Source: Enhygromyxa salina
Lineage (GTDB): Bacteria > Myxococcota_A > Polyangia > Nannocystales > Nannocystaceae
Direction: 5' to 3'
Assembly (NCBI RefSeq): GCF_002994635.1
Contig: NZ_PVNL01000110.1
Location: 39,556 to 103,555, forward strand
DNA: 64,000 nt
Part shown: piece by piece, positions 1 to 9,012 of the stretch
How the letters are laid out: every line of letters starts with the position of its first letter
Numbering within the stretch: the first letter of the stretch is position 1
Program-made: the position numbers and the translations under genes
Notes under the pieces: generated by a model
Told to the model about the DNA's origin: nothing
What the model saw: only the letters and a program-made list of their open reading frames with translations
Databases searched by the model: none

Positions 1-1787
1 CCCGGCATGTCGACGCCGTCGACGAACACCCGATGCCACAGCTCGATCGCCAGCAACATCCACAGCATCTCGCCACTGCGATCACGGCTGAACTGCTGCG
101 GCGGCCCTTCCTCGTGGAGCAGCGACTCGACGAAGGTCGGCTGAAAGTAGCCGCGATCGCGGGCGCGCTGGCTGGTCAGGATGTCGCGGGTGTACTCGCG
201 CAGGCGGGTCTTGCGAAACCAGTGGTTGAGCGGCACGCCCATCCCGGCCTTCTTGCGATAGACCACGGCGTAGGGCAGCAGCGAGTCGATGGCCTGCTTG
301 AACGCGTACTTCTCGACGTCGCCGCGCCGCTTCGCGCCGGGCGGGATCCGCATCGAGTACTCGGTCAGGCGCCGGTCGAACAGCGGCGACGCGCTGCGGA
401 CGGCGTTGCACGACAGCATCTTGTCGACCTTGACCAGGATGTTCTGCCCGCCTTTGAGCCGAATGTTGAGCTTCATCAGGCGGTTGAGAAACGACGCCGT
501 GGACGGGTCGTCCAAGTACGGCGCGACCTGTTCACACAGCGCGTCCGTGCCCCCGGACGACTCGCGCAGCTCGGGCGTGCACAGGGCGTCGTAGTGGGCG
601 TAGAACTTGTGATACGAGGCCAGGTAGGCGCGGTGACGGTCGTAGCCGCCGTAGGGCTTGTACCACTCACCCAAGATCATGAACTTGTTCTTGGGCCCGC
701 CAAACAGCGGGTCGCCGCCCTCACCGTTGAACACGACTGAAGCCTCGGCCGCGGTCTGCTTGGCGAGGATGAAGTTCGGGACCGTGATGCAGTCGCACAG
801 CGGATCGTCGAGGCGCCAGATGATCTCTGGCAGCAGATCGATGAAGTCGTCGGGCTCGACGTCGATGATCCGGTGCTCGACGCCGCAGTGCTCGGCGACG
901 TGCCGAGCGTGGGCGAGCTCGTTGGGCTGCCCGTAGCCAAACCCGACCGACAGACAGACTGGTGAGATCCCAGCCTCGGCCATGAGCGCGACCACGGCGC
1001 TCGAGTCGACGCCGCCCGACAAGAACGCGGCGACCCGGCGCCCGTCGGTGGGCATGCGGCGGGTGATCGCGTCGCGGCACAGCTGCGCGATGTGGGCGGC
1101 CCCGGCCTCGTCGGTCCACTCGGGATCGATGTCTTCGCGCGGCGACCAGTACGACACGGGCGCGTCCGGGGCCTGGCCCGGGCGCAGGCGGACGTAGGAT
1201 CCAGGCTCGAGCTCGCGGACGCCCTCGAACATGGTGTCGGGCCCGGGGATGAACGAGAACACCAGCACCGCGCTGAGCGACGCGAGGTTGGGGCGCACGG
1301 TTGAGCCCGCGCGGCGGTGCGGGAGCATGGCCTTGACCTCGGTCGCGAACAGGGTCGTGCCGTCGCCGAGATCTGAGTAGTAGAGCGGTCGCTCGCCGAG
1401 CGCGTCGCGGACCAGGATGCACCCCTCGCCGTCTTCGGCCGCGAGCCCGAACGCGCCGTCGAGCTTGGTGATCGCCGCCGTGCCCTCGCGCGCGAGCAGC
1501 TCGGCGACCACGTCCGCGTCGTCGACGTTGGCCGCGTCGGGCAGCGCCAGCGCGACCGCCAGCTCGAGCCGGTTGAACAGCGAGCCACCCAGCACGCAGC
1601 GCACCGAGCCGTCCTGGCTGACGCCGACGCCCTTGGCGTGGGGACGATCAGCGTTCCACAGCTGGCCCATGCCGCCGTGACGCCCCCGAGAGTGGGCCGA
1701 GCTCGGTCCGCGGTGCTCCAGCACCCGGGCCATCGCATCCAGCAGCGCGGGCTCGCCCTCGCCGACGTATCCGAATATCGCGGTCAG
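1..1787 (-). CDS. Asparagine synthase-like amidotransferase/ligase, C-terminus cut off by window edge
   Basis: This frame reads through to the window start and encodes a class-II-glutaminase plus ATP-PPi-type synthetase resembling AsnB. The N-terminal part reads IFGYVG followed by LDAMARVLEHRGP, typical of the glutaminase half. The pyrophosphate-loop motif SGGVDSS lies near 1000-1020, starting the synthetase half. About 595 codons are visible, close to the usual full length of just over 600. The position equivalent to Met1-Cys2-Gly3 reads CTG-ACC-GCG (Leu/Met-Thr-Ala), so the catalytic Cys2 is absent. No ATG, GTG or TTG lies in frame between the upstream rocD stop and this point; I therefore put the start at CTG 1787. 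It follows rocD by about 90 bp on the same strand. It may be an ammonia-using enzyme or another amide-forming ligase. The family call is strong; the start and the reaction are uncertain. Confidence 0.8.
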   Translation of the reverse strand, partial: MTAIFGYVGEGEPALLDAMARVLEHRGPSSAHSRGRHGGMGQLWNADRPHAKGVGVSQDGSVRCVLGGSLFNRLELAVALALPDAANVDDADVVAELLAREGTAAITKLDGAFGLAAEDGEGCILVRDALGERPLYYSDLGDGTTLFATEVKAMLPHRRAGSTVRPNLASLSAVLVFSFIPGPDTMFEGVRELEPGSYVRLRPGQAPDAPVSYWSPREDIDPEWTDEAGAAHIAQLCRDAITRRMPTDGRRVAAFLSGGVDSSAVVALMAEAGISPVCLSVGFGYGQPNELAHARHVAEHCGVEHRIIDVEPDDFIDLLPEIIWRLDDPLCDCITVPNFILAKQTAAEASVVFNGEGGDPLFGGPKNKFMILGEWYKPYGGYDRHRAYLASYHKFYAHYDALCTPELRESSGGTDALCEQVAPYLDDPSTASFLNRLMKLNIRLKGGQNILVKVDKMLSCNAVRSASPLFDRRLTEYSMRIPPGAKRRGDVEKYAFKQAIDSLLPYAVVYRKKAGMGVPLNHWFRKTRLREYTRDILTSQRARDRGYFQPTFVESLLHEEGPPQQFSRDRSGEMLWMLLAIELWHRVFVDGVDMP

Positions 1788-1874
1788 AGCGGGGAGGATA
1801 TCCGAGGAATTGTGGGGCCGTCGAGGGTGTGGGCGACTCGCGCGTGTGTTTGCACCACACGGCTCGCGCCGGGC

Positions 1875-3098
1875 TCAGGCCGTGCCCAGCACTTCGCGCA
1901 GCTGAACCAGCGCCCACTCGAGATCGGCCCGCTCGACCACCAGCGGGGGCGCGAGCCGGATCGTGTGCTGATGGGTCTCTTTGCACAGGACCCCGCGCTG
2001 CTCGAGCGCCTCACAGAACTTGCGCGCGCCGCCGGCTTCGGGGTGCAGCTCGATCCCGTACCACAAGCCGATCCCGCGCAGCTCCTTGATATGCGGCGAC
2101 GCCATGTCGTCGAGCTGTGCCTTCATCCACGCGCCGAGCTCGGCCGAGCGCTCGACCAGCTTCTCGTCGACGAGCACGTCGAGCGCCGCGTTGGCGACCG
2201 CGCACGCGATCGGGTTGCCGCCGAAGGTCGAGCCGTGGGAGCCGGGCGTGAACACCTTCATGACCCGATCATCGGCGAGGAACGCCGAGACCGGATACAG
2301 GCCACCCGACAGCGCCTTGCCGATCGTGACGGCGTCAGCCCGCACGCCCGCGAGGGTGTGGGCGAACAGCGAGCCGCAGCGGCCCAGGCCCGACTGGATC
2401 TCGTCGCAGATCAGCAGCGCGTCGTGCTTGTCACACAGCGCGCGCAGGCCCGGCAGGTAGTCCTTGGGCGGGATGATGATCCCACCCTCGCCCTGCACTG
2501 GCTCGACGAGCACCGCGACCACGTGCTCGTCGAACGCGGCCGTGGCCGCGGCCAGATCCCCATAGGCCACGACCTCGAAGCCGGGCGTGAACGGGCCGTA
2601 GTTGTCGCGCGCCCCGGGGTCCGTCGACATCCCGACGATCGTCGTCGTGCGGCCGTGAAAATTGCCCTCGCACACGATGATCTTGGCCGTGTTCGCGGGC
2701 ACGCCCTTGACCTCATAGCCCCACTTGCGCGCCGCCTTGATCGCGGTCTCGACCGCCTCGGCGCCGCTGTTCATCATCAGGACCCGCTCGTAGCCGCTGA
2801 GCTCGCTGAGCTTCTTGCAAAACGGGCCAAACTTGTCGTTGCGAAACGCCCGCGAGGTCAGCCCCAGCAGCTTGGCCTGCTCGACCAGCGCCGCGATGAT
2901 CCGCGGGTGGTTGTGACCCTGGTTGACCGCCGAGTAGGCCGCGAGGCAGTCGAGGTAGCGCTTGCCCGCCACGTCCCACACCCACGGTCCCTCGCCGCGC
3001 GTCAGCACGACATCGAGCGGGTGGTAGTTGTGAGCGGCGTAGCGCTCCTCGAGGGCGATCAGATCGGTGGCGGCGGCGGAGACGGGCGCGTTCATCAC
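1875..3098 (-). CDS. rocD: Ornithine--oxo-acid transaminase
   Basis: A 407-residue class III PLP-dependent aminotransferase that moves the delta-amino group of ornithine to 2-oxoglutarate, giving glutamate-5-semialdehyde in arginine/proline metabolism. The sequence shows YSAVNQGHNHP near residue 60, the cofactor-phosphate region NSGAEAVETAIK at 110-121, FHGRT at 147-151, the PLP-ring Asp in CDEIQSG (Asp232) and the Schiff-base lysine in TIGKALSGG (Lys261). Length and motif order match eukaryotic-type and Bacillus-type ornithine aminotransferases. It begins Met-Met; either could start. It is a cytosolic enzyme with no signal peptide. The asparagine-synthase-like gene follows on the same strand about 90 bp downstream, so the two may be co-transcribed. 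Its upstream region holds no other gene for about 320 bp. Confidence 0.93.
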   Translation of the reverse strand: MMNAPVSAAATDLIALEERYAAHNYHPLDVVLTRGEGPWVWDVAGKRYLDCLAAYSAVNQGHNHPRIIAALVEQAKLLGLTSRAFRNDKFGPFCKKLSELSGYERVLMMNSGAEAVETAIKAARKWGYEVKGVPANTAKIIVCEGNFHGRTTTIVGMSTDPGARDNYGPFTPGFEVVAYGDLAAATAAFDEHVVAVLVEPVQGEGGIIIPPKDYLPGLRALCDKHDALLICDEIQSGLGRCGSLFAHTLAGVRADAVTIGKALSGGLYPVSAFLADDRVMKVFTPGSHGSTFGGNPIACAVANAALDVLVDEKLVERSAELGAWMKAQLDDMASPHIKELRGIGLWYGIELHPEAGGARKFCEALEQRGVLCKETHQHTIRLAPPLVVERADLEWALVQLREVLGTA

Positions 3099-3422
3099 TG
3101 CGGCATCATTGCGTTAGTCCGCGAGTCTGGAAAGCCCAGGGGCGAGCGTGAGTCACGCAGAATGACTCTGATGCCACGCGATGCGCGCAGATGCGTCTGC
3201 ACACGAGATCCCTGGCCTGCGCACCACCTTGCTGGCTCATGATGGCTCGCCGTGTGTTGCCTCGAGTGAGTGGGAGTCGAGCGTTAGCGACGGCAACGTG
3301 TGTGCGCCACGTTTGGCGACGGCGACTGAGCGGCACAGTCACGAAGCTCGACGAAGCTCGCCTCCCGTCGAGTCTTGGGGCCGTTGGACTCGAGGGGAGG
3401 CGAGCTTGTGCTCACGCGGGGA
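3099..3422. other. Intergenic region between rocD and the lipoprotein gene, containing one hairpin
   Basis: I see no coding sequence with a credible family or start in these 324 bases. It must hold the rocD promoter (rocD reads leftward from 3098) and the 3' end of the leftward lipoprotein transcript. The only clear structure is the long inverted repeat at 3354-3407, described separately. The heptamer CGAAGCT is repeated just before it (3345-3360, acgaagctcg twice). Confidence 0.5.
3354..3407 (-). terminator. Long inverted repeat, probable transcription terminator
   Basis: Arms 3354-3374 and 3387-3407 are 21 bases each and pair with a single mismatch around a 12-base loop. The structure begins 16 bases past the stop codon of the leftward lipoprotein gene ending at 3423, the position expected for a terminator. 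No obvious run of T follows on either strand, so a simple intrinsic terminator is not proven; RNA processing or 3'-end protection is an alternative. Confidence 0.55.
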
Positions 3423-4721
<1,299 letters not shown>

Positions 4722-5245
4722 TTGGGGGGCTGGTGGGAATGTGTGGAATGCGAATGTGTCGCTATGTTTCCTGGATTAGTGTGACAGTTTCATAGCGTAC
4801 GGGAATGCTGATGCTGTGGTCAATCAGTTTCCTGGGTTGGGGGGTGGGTAGGAATCAACGAATCGATTGGGGTGGTATCATCGTTAGAGCAGTGGGACGA
4901 CGCGCGTGAGGTGATGCGCGCAGAGCGAGGGGATATCAGATTTGTTGCGTGAGACACGCGAGGCGGCGGGCCGCGAGAAGGGACCGAACAGGACTCCGCC
5001 ACCGACTGCGAGGAGACTTTGCAAGGCGCCGCAGAAACTCTGCAAACGTCGCGTTCGCGGGCCGACATCGAACCACTACCACATCGACGCCACGGACCCG
5101 CGTGGCGAGTTCGTCGCGTGGAAGCAGCTGTTCAACAGCACGCTTGCCCGCGCTGTGAACGCGGAGCGCGGGCGGTCCGGTTGAGACGAGAGTGGGCGCG
5201 AAATCGCGAGCTTGTGTTCGGCACTTCCAGAAAGTATCGAAACTC
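4722..5245. other. Divergent intergenic region, no recognisable gene
   Basis: This 524-base gap separates the leftward lipoprotein gene from the rightward GbsR-type regulator. The first 130 bases are less GC-rich than the surroundings and should carry the lipoprotein promoter. Small repeats are visible there: gaatgtgt twice within 4737-4759, and gtttcctgg at about 4766 and 4827. An open frame at 4942-5184 (80 codons) has no convincing start or motif, so I did not call it as a gene. A degraded gene remnant is possible. Confidence 0.4.
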
Positions 5246-5773
5246 ATGAACCAAGAACCCACCAGCGACCCCCTCGAGGACGCCCGCCAAACTTTCGTGC
5301 GCAGCTGGGGCGCGCTCGGCAGCAGCTGGGGGGTCAGCCGCACGATGGCCATGGTCCACGCGCTCCTACTCGTCACCGACCCCCCCCTCTCAACTGACGA
5401 CGTCATGGCCGAGCTCGGCGCCAGCCGAGGCAACGCCAACATGAACCTGCGCGAGCTAGTTGGCTGGGGCCTGGTCCGGCGAGTCGTTGTCGAGGGCGAG
5501 CGCCGCGAGTACTTCGAGGCAGAAAAGGACGTATGGACGATGTTCTGCACGATCGCCCGCGAGCGAAAGCGCCGCGAGATCGAGCCCGCCCTCGCGTTGC
5601 TCGAAGCCTGCCTCGCCACCACCAAGGGCCTACGCAGCGGCAAGGCCAAGGCGTTCCACAAGCAGCTGAGCGAGCTCGCGCAGTTCGTCGGGACCGCGAA
5701 CGCGGTCCTCGAGCGCATCTCCGCCTCGGAGCAGAGCAAGGTGATCCCGGCGATCCTCAAGTGGCTGAAGTGA
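5246..5773 (+). CDS. GbsR/MarR-type winged-helix transcriptional regulator
   Basis: A 175-residue predicted DNA-binding protein. Residues about 30-92 form a winged helix: PLSTDDVMAELGASRGNANM (helix-turn-helix), then LRELVGWGLVRRVVVEGERREYFEAEKD (recognition helix end and wing), the characteristic order of the GbsR branch of MarR-like regulators. The C-terminal half is helical, suited to dimerisation. I chose ATG 5246 because the family begins close to the helical N-terminus; an in-frame start at 5192 would add 18 unrelated residues. A palindrome lies just downstream, in front of the membrane-protein gene at 5865, and a similar GAAAGTAT word lies just upstream of its own start, suggesting control of itself and its neighbour. 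GbsR proteins often control osmoprotectant genes, but the ligand here is unknown. Confidence 0.85.
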   Translation: MNQEPTSDPLEDARQTFVRSWGALGSSWGVSRTMAMVHALLLVTDPPLSTDDVMAELGASRGNANMNLRELVGWGLVRRVVVEGERREYFEAEKDVWTMFCTIARERKRREIEPALALLEACLATTKGLRSGKAKAFHKQLSELAQFVGTANAVLERISASEQSKVIPAILKWLK

Positions 5774-5792
5774 GCTCCAAAATTCCTCTTGA

Positions 5793-5814
5793 ACTTTCAA
5801 GAATTTCTGAAAGT
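5793..5814. promoter_or_regulatory. Palindromic operator candidate between regulator and membrane-protein genes
   Basis: ACTTTCA (5793-5799) and TGAAAGT (5808-5814) are perfect inverted heptamers separated by eight bases. A second overlapping palindrome CTTGAA..TTCAAG occupies 5789-5802. The word GAAAGTAT recurs upstream of the regulator start at about 5231-5238 (cagaaagtatcg), which fits binding by the adjacent GbsR-type protein. Binding is inferred. Confidence 0.5.
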
Positions 5815-5864
5815 ATGTGAACAACGGCGCCGGCCGGGCGTCTCGATCGCCACGAGGAACCAAC

Positions 5865-6500
5865 ATGGAACCCTTCATCGTCGTCGCTCTGTTCATCTTC
5901 GGTGGTCTGTTTACCTACACAGTCTGTGAGCGCAGGCACCAGCGCCGCTGGGTCCGCATCGAGCGGCGGGAGATCGAGTCACACGAGGGTCCATTCCGCC
6001 AGGCTGCCGGGACGGTGCCCACCCGCGACGTCATGGTCCAGCAGCGGGCGCCCAAGTTGATCCGTCGAACCGCGCTGTGGTCGATCTACATGGGCCAGAT
6101 GGCCGTGCCTGGCGGGCTGCTCGGCCTGTTCGGCCTGCTCGCCGCAGGGATCGGCCTGGTCTCGATCCCCGGCATGTTCCTCGCGGTTGGGATCTGGCGG
6201 ATCGGGTACGCGCTGCTGCGTCGGGACCCGACCGCCGAGACCAAGGCCCGCGAGCTGTACAAATTTGCGGTCGGGTTGAACATCATCGGGGTCGCGGTCG
6301 CGTTGTTCCTGGTGCTCGTGTTTGGCGCAGAACTACTCCCAGTCGCAATCGTGCTGGTCGTCTACGGGGCCATCTCATTCGCACACGCGGCCGCCCTGAA
6401 TCGCTGCGCCAATCTGCTGGCCGAGGACCGTCGCCTCCGCGCCCTCCATGACCAAGGCGCCTACACCCCTCGCGCCCAAGATTTCCAGGCAGCGGCGTAG
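5865..6500 (+). CDS. Multi-pass membrane protein of unknown function
   Basis: A 211-residue protein with about four to five hydrophobic segments: residues 3-20 (VVALFIFGGLFTYTV), about 72-125 with two adjacent spans (MAVPGGLLGLFGLLAAGI and IPGMFLAVGIWRIGYALL), and two near 130-180 (GLNIIGVAVALFLVLVF, LLPVAIVLVVYGAISFAHAAAL). Basic residues after the first span suggest a cytosolic loop. I chose ATG 5865 because GAGGA at 5854-5858 is well spaced as a ribosome site; a GTG at 5817 lies almost on the palindrome. No motif was recognised. It is probably co-transcribed with and controlled by the GbsR-type regulator, as small transporters and membrane proteins next to such regulators often are. Confidence 0.7.
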   Translation: MEPFIVVALFIFGGLFTYTVCERRHQRRWVRIERREIESHEGPFRQAAGTVPTRDVMVQQRAPKLIRRTALWSIYMGQMAVPGGLLGLFGLLAAGIGLVSIPGMFLAVGIWRIGYALLRRDPTAETKARELYKFAVGLNIIGVAVALFLVLVFGAELLPVAIVLVVYGAISFAHAAALNRCANLLAEDRRLRALHDQGAYTPRAQDFQAAA

Positions 6501-6533
6501 ATCCAACGACCAAGAACGGAGTTTGCCCGCACG

Positions 6534-6621
6534 GCCAGCTACCCGAGTTGGGATCTGTCGGACACCGTGCCGGAGCGGACGCCCGCTATTGCACGGTCAC
6601 GAGCACGGGCTCGGAGATGTA
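6534..6621. repeat. Direct repeat copy 1 flanking the DUF3883 gene (relic of a gene 3' end)
   Basis: This 88-base segment aligns without gaps to 7951-8038 with nine mismatches by hand count (about 90% identity). Read on the minus strand, its right part ends with codons Y-I-S-E-P-V-L-V-T-V-Q-stop, matching the last residues of the lipoprotein gene at 8003. No gene body precedes it, so it is a 3'-end relic plus downstream flank. See the second copy and the findings. Confidence 0.85.
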
Positions 6622-6855
6622 ACGGGCGCGAAGTCGCGGCTCTTGCGCGCTGCCGAGCCGCCTCACGCTTCTCACCGACGCTCGTTCCCGCGAAGACCCT
6701 CAGTCCGGTTTCCCTCCGTCCCCGGTTTCCTCGCGTCGGCACTTCGAGCCCCGGGGCCGCGCGCCTTCGCGTGGGCCAAATGCCTACAGGACGGGGACTC
6801 TTGCCGAACCTTAGCGAGCACTTGCGGTGGTTCGCGTAACTCGCGAACCAATGGC

Positions 6856-7878
6856 ATGAGCGACGCCCAGGCTCCGAGTTCGTTGTGTGATGCCGACGGA
6901 AACCGGCTTAGCGCCCAGTTCTCGATCGTGCCTGACGAGGACGGTCAGTTTTCGCTCCTGTTCGAGAGCGCGGGCGGTCCCAAACGCAACCGTGACTATG
7001 GCGAGGCGCTGGGGATCGCGCTCGAGCGTCTCGGGCGCGCGCACGCAACCCTGACAAGGATCGAAGTAGTTTCGCGCGAGGCGCTGGCGCGACCGCTGAA
7101 CGAGCGGACCGTTGAGCCCGAGGGCTACAAGCTCCCTCTCGCGCTGATGGGGGTCGAGGACTACTTGGACCTGCGCAAGAAGATCGGCGCGGGGGTGGCG
7201 AAGACAGCGCAGCGACGCGTGGCCAAGAAGAGTTCGAGCGGCAACAGTCAGAAGCGACTACGACTGGTGTTGCGCTTCAAGCCTGAGCTCACACCGGAAA
7301 TCCAAGCTTTGGTGAGGGTTATTGAACGCGCGCCCAAATATGACACACAGCCGCTTCTGACCTCGACCAGTCAGGACGCGGCGCGCACTGGAACGAAGCG
7401 CGCGAGCGCGTCGAACGGGCAGGGCTTCGAGCAAGACGTGCAGACCAAGCTGGCGGTCGAGGAGTACGCGATGCGCCAAGCCGAGAAGCACTACGCGCAG
7501 TTGGGTTGGCAGGCGCATCGTCGAGACAAGGAGAAGGGGCTCGGATATGACATCGAGTTCACCAAGGACAAGCAGCGGCTGTGTGTCGAGGTCAAGGGCA
7601 CCCGCACGGCCGGCGCGCGAGTCATTGTGACCTCCAACGAAGTCGAGCAGGCCCACGCCGAGTCCGAGAGGTCGGTGTTGTTCGTAGTCGCCGATATCAA
7701 GGTGTCGGAGGGTCTTATCTGCAGTGGCGGGCAGGTCTCGCTGTACGAGCGCTGGGATCCCAAGGCGCGCGAGAAGCTCTTGATGGTCAAAGACTATTGG
7801 TACGAGCTGCCGAAAGAGGGTGGGATGCACTACGCGATCGGGTCGGAGTCAAAATCGGGAGATCAAGGCGGATCGTGA
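6856..7878 (+). CDS. DUF3883 domain protein, nuclease-fold-like
   Basis: A 340-residue protein. The C-terminal part (about 190-285) has the DUF3883 pattern: VEEYAM near 201, KGLGYDIEF (Asp232), VEVKGT (Glu245, Lys247) and TSNEVEQA near 260. DUF3883 is related to PD-(D/E)xK-type nuclease folds and often accompanies defence or restriction-like proteins. Residues 1-165 are not recognised; 166-190 looks like a linker. I chose ATG 6856 because the open frame upstream (from 6448) is composition-driven and runs into the preceding gene. The gene is somewhat less GC-rich than its neighbours and stands alone between two 88-bp direct repeats, consistent with acquisition. It may act on modified or foreign DNA, but no partner helicase or methylase is adjacent. 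The domain call is good; the role is inferred. Confidence 0.75.
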   Translation: MSDAQAPSSLCDADGNRLSAQFSIVPDEDGQFSLLFESAGGPKRNRDYGEALGIALERLGRAHATLTRIEVVSREALARPLNERTVEPEGYKLPLALMGVEDYLDLRKKIGAGVAKTAQRRVAKKSSSGNSQKRLRLVLRFKPELTPEIQALVRVIERAPKYDTQPLLTSTSQDAARTGTKRASASNGQGFEQDVQTKLAVEEYAMRQAEKHYAQLGWQAHRRDKEKGLGYDIEFTKDKQRLCVEVKGTRTAGARVIVTSNEVEQAHAESERSVLFVVADIKVSEGLICSGGQVSLYERWDPKAREKLLMVKDYWYELPKEGGMHYAIGSESKSGDQGGS

Positions 7879-7950
7879 GCGTGGGAACGCTGAGCTGGAC
7901 GCCACCTTCAAGAGTCGTTTCGGCGCCAGTCCGGGCCCCGACCGGCCCTT

Positions 7951-8038
7951 GCCAGCTACCCGATCTGGTGCCTGTCGGACACCGTGCCGGAGCGGACACC
8001 CGCTATTGCACGGTCACGAGCACAGCCTCGGAGATATA
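7951..8038. repeat. Direct repeat copy 2, covering the 3' end of the lipoprotein gene at 8003
   Basis: Partner of 6534-6621, about 90% identical by hand alignment. Positions 8003-8038 are the last twelve codons, including the TAG stop, of the leftward lipoprotein gene; 7951-8002 is its downstream flank. The differing bases in the coding part include one synonymous (TAC/TAT) and one Pro/Ala change. The intact gene end here and the decapitated one at copy 1 look like an insertion at a gene 3' end, or a residue of tandem paralogues. Confidence 0.85.
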
Positions 8039-8395
8039 CGGCTCGGTGTCGACGTGTGCCCACGCGACGACCGTCCAGGTGCCGGGCTCGGGCAGCAGCA
8101 GTTCGGTCTCGTAGCTGCCGCCCATCTCGCTCGCGATGGCGCTCGCGTCGTCGTCGCCATCGAGCCCGCAGTCCTCGACCATGCCTTTGCACGCCCGCAG
8201 CTCGCAGATGTGAACGTCGCCCTCGGTCTCGACCGTCCACGCGGCCGCGATCGCGTCGTCCACGGTCGTGGTCTCGGTGGGTGTCGTCTCCCACATGATC
8301 GACGCCAGCGGCTCGGGCTCGGGTTGGTCCGCCTCGGTGCACGAGACCAAACACGTCAGCACGGTGACGAGCCACGCCTGGTAACTGCGGTTCAT
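8003..8395 (-). CDS. Small lipoprotein, partner of the cytochrome c lipoprotein
   Basis: A 130-residue predicted lipoprotein. The start ATG 8395 overlaps the stop of the upstream gene (ATGA), indicating translational coupling, so I prefer it over the ATG five codons earlier. The signal peptide ends in CLVSC. The mature part is acidic, with Cys in CELRACKG and EDCGLDGDDD, followed by a beta-rich segment (YETELLLPEPGTWTVVAWAHVD) reminiscent of secreted YtkA/FixH-like immunoglobulin folds, though I cannot assign a family. Coupling to a c-type cytochrome lipoprotein suggests a periplasmic or surface redox or metal-handling pair. Its 3' end forms part of the direct repeat that brackets the DUF3883 gene. 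Confidence 0.75.
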   Translation of the reverse strand: MNRSYQAWLVTVLTCLVSCTEADQPEPEPLASIMWETTPTETTTVDDAIAAAWTVETEGDVHICELRACKGMVEDCGLDGDDDASAIASEMGGSYETELLLPEPGTWTVVAWAHVDTEPYISEAVLVTVQ

Positions 8396-8811
8396 GGCGC
8401 GAGTTCGCATGCCAGCCAGGCGCCAAGCATCTCGCGCTCGGCGTGGGACGGCGCGGGTCCAGAGGGGGGCATGAGCTCGTTTGTCGCGTCGGGTCCGGCC
8501 GCCGCGTACTGGTCGACGTGACCAGCGACCGCCAGGATCCCGGCGAGGCTGTCAAAGTCATGGCCGTCGGGAGCCCCGTTGCGTGCGGGGCCCGTCAGCG
8601 TGCTGCTGTGGCAGCCCGTGCAGTAGCTCTGCATGAACGGCGCGGCGAACTCTTCGTAGGTGAGGCTCGCGTCACACTCGGCGCCGGACGGCTCGCCACC
8701 ATGTTCGCCGTGGGTTTCGCCGTGTTCTTCGTGGTGTTCCTCGTGGCCGTGTTCGTCGCCCCCATCACAGGCAGCGAAGACCAGGGAGAGCGAAACCAGG
8801 AGCTTCTTCAT
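8392..8811 (-). CDS. His-rich c-type cytochrome lipoprotein
   Basis: A 139-residue lipoprotein. A short signal peptide leads to a lipobox LVFAAC near residue 15. The next 30 residues are dense in His, Glu and Asp (EHGHEEHHEEHGETHGEHGGE), a likely metal-binding or flexible stretch. A cytochrome c fold follows: YEEFAAPFMQSYCTGCHSS carries the CxxCH haem site and ELMPPSG provides a likely axial Met. One haem is expected. It would be exported, anchored in a membrane and take part in electron transfer, possibly linked to metal binding. It is the first gene of a two-gene unit with the lipoprotein at 8003, overlapping by four bases. Confidence 0.85.
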   Translation of the reverse strand: MKKLLVSLSLVFAACDGGDEHGHEEHHEEHGETHGEHGGEPSGAECDASLTYEEFAAPFMQSYCTGCHSSTLTGPARNGAPDGHDFDSLAGILAVAGHVDQYAAAGPDATNELMPPSGPAPSHAEREMLGAWLACELAP

Positions 8812-9012
8812 GATCGCAATTCTCCCCCAGCGGGGCTGCGACCCGCTGCCGCGCGGCAGTTTGTCGCAGGCTGGCCGCCGTTGAGGCTGCTGAAAGCCGC
8901 GCGCAGGTTCGCGAGCCGACGAGCTGCGAGCGGTACGCGATCAAGCCCAAGTCGGCCGCGCCCAGCGAGGCGCATGAGCATCGCCCAGCGCCAAGCCAGC
9001 GCGATCACCCGA

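Noticed and set aside
1638..3242. 534-codon plus-strand frame across rocD
   Set aside because: It is antisense to a clear ornithine aminotransferase and has biased composition only.
4942..5184. Small rightward gene before the GbsR-type regulator
   Set aside because: No start with ribosome site, no recognisable fold, and the region must hold a promoter; a remnant at best.
6448..6855. N-terminal extension of the DUF3883 protein
   Set aside because: 136 codons of Arg/Pro/Ser-rich sequence that overlap the previous gene and run through the direct repeat; not a domain.
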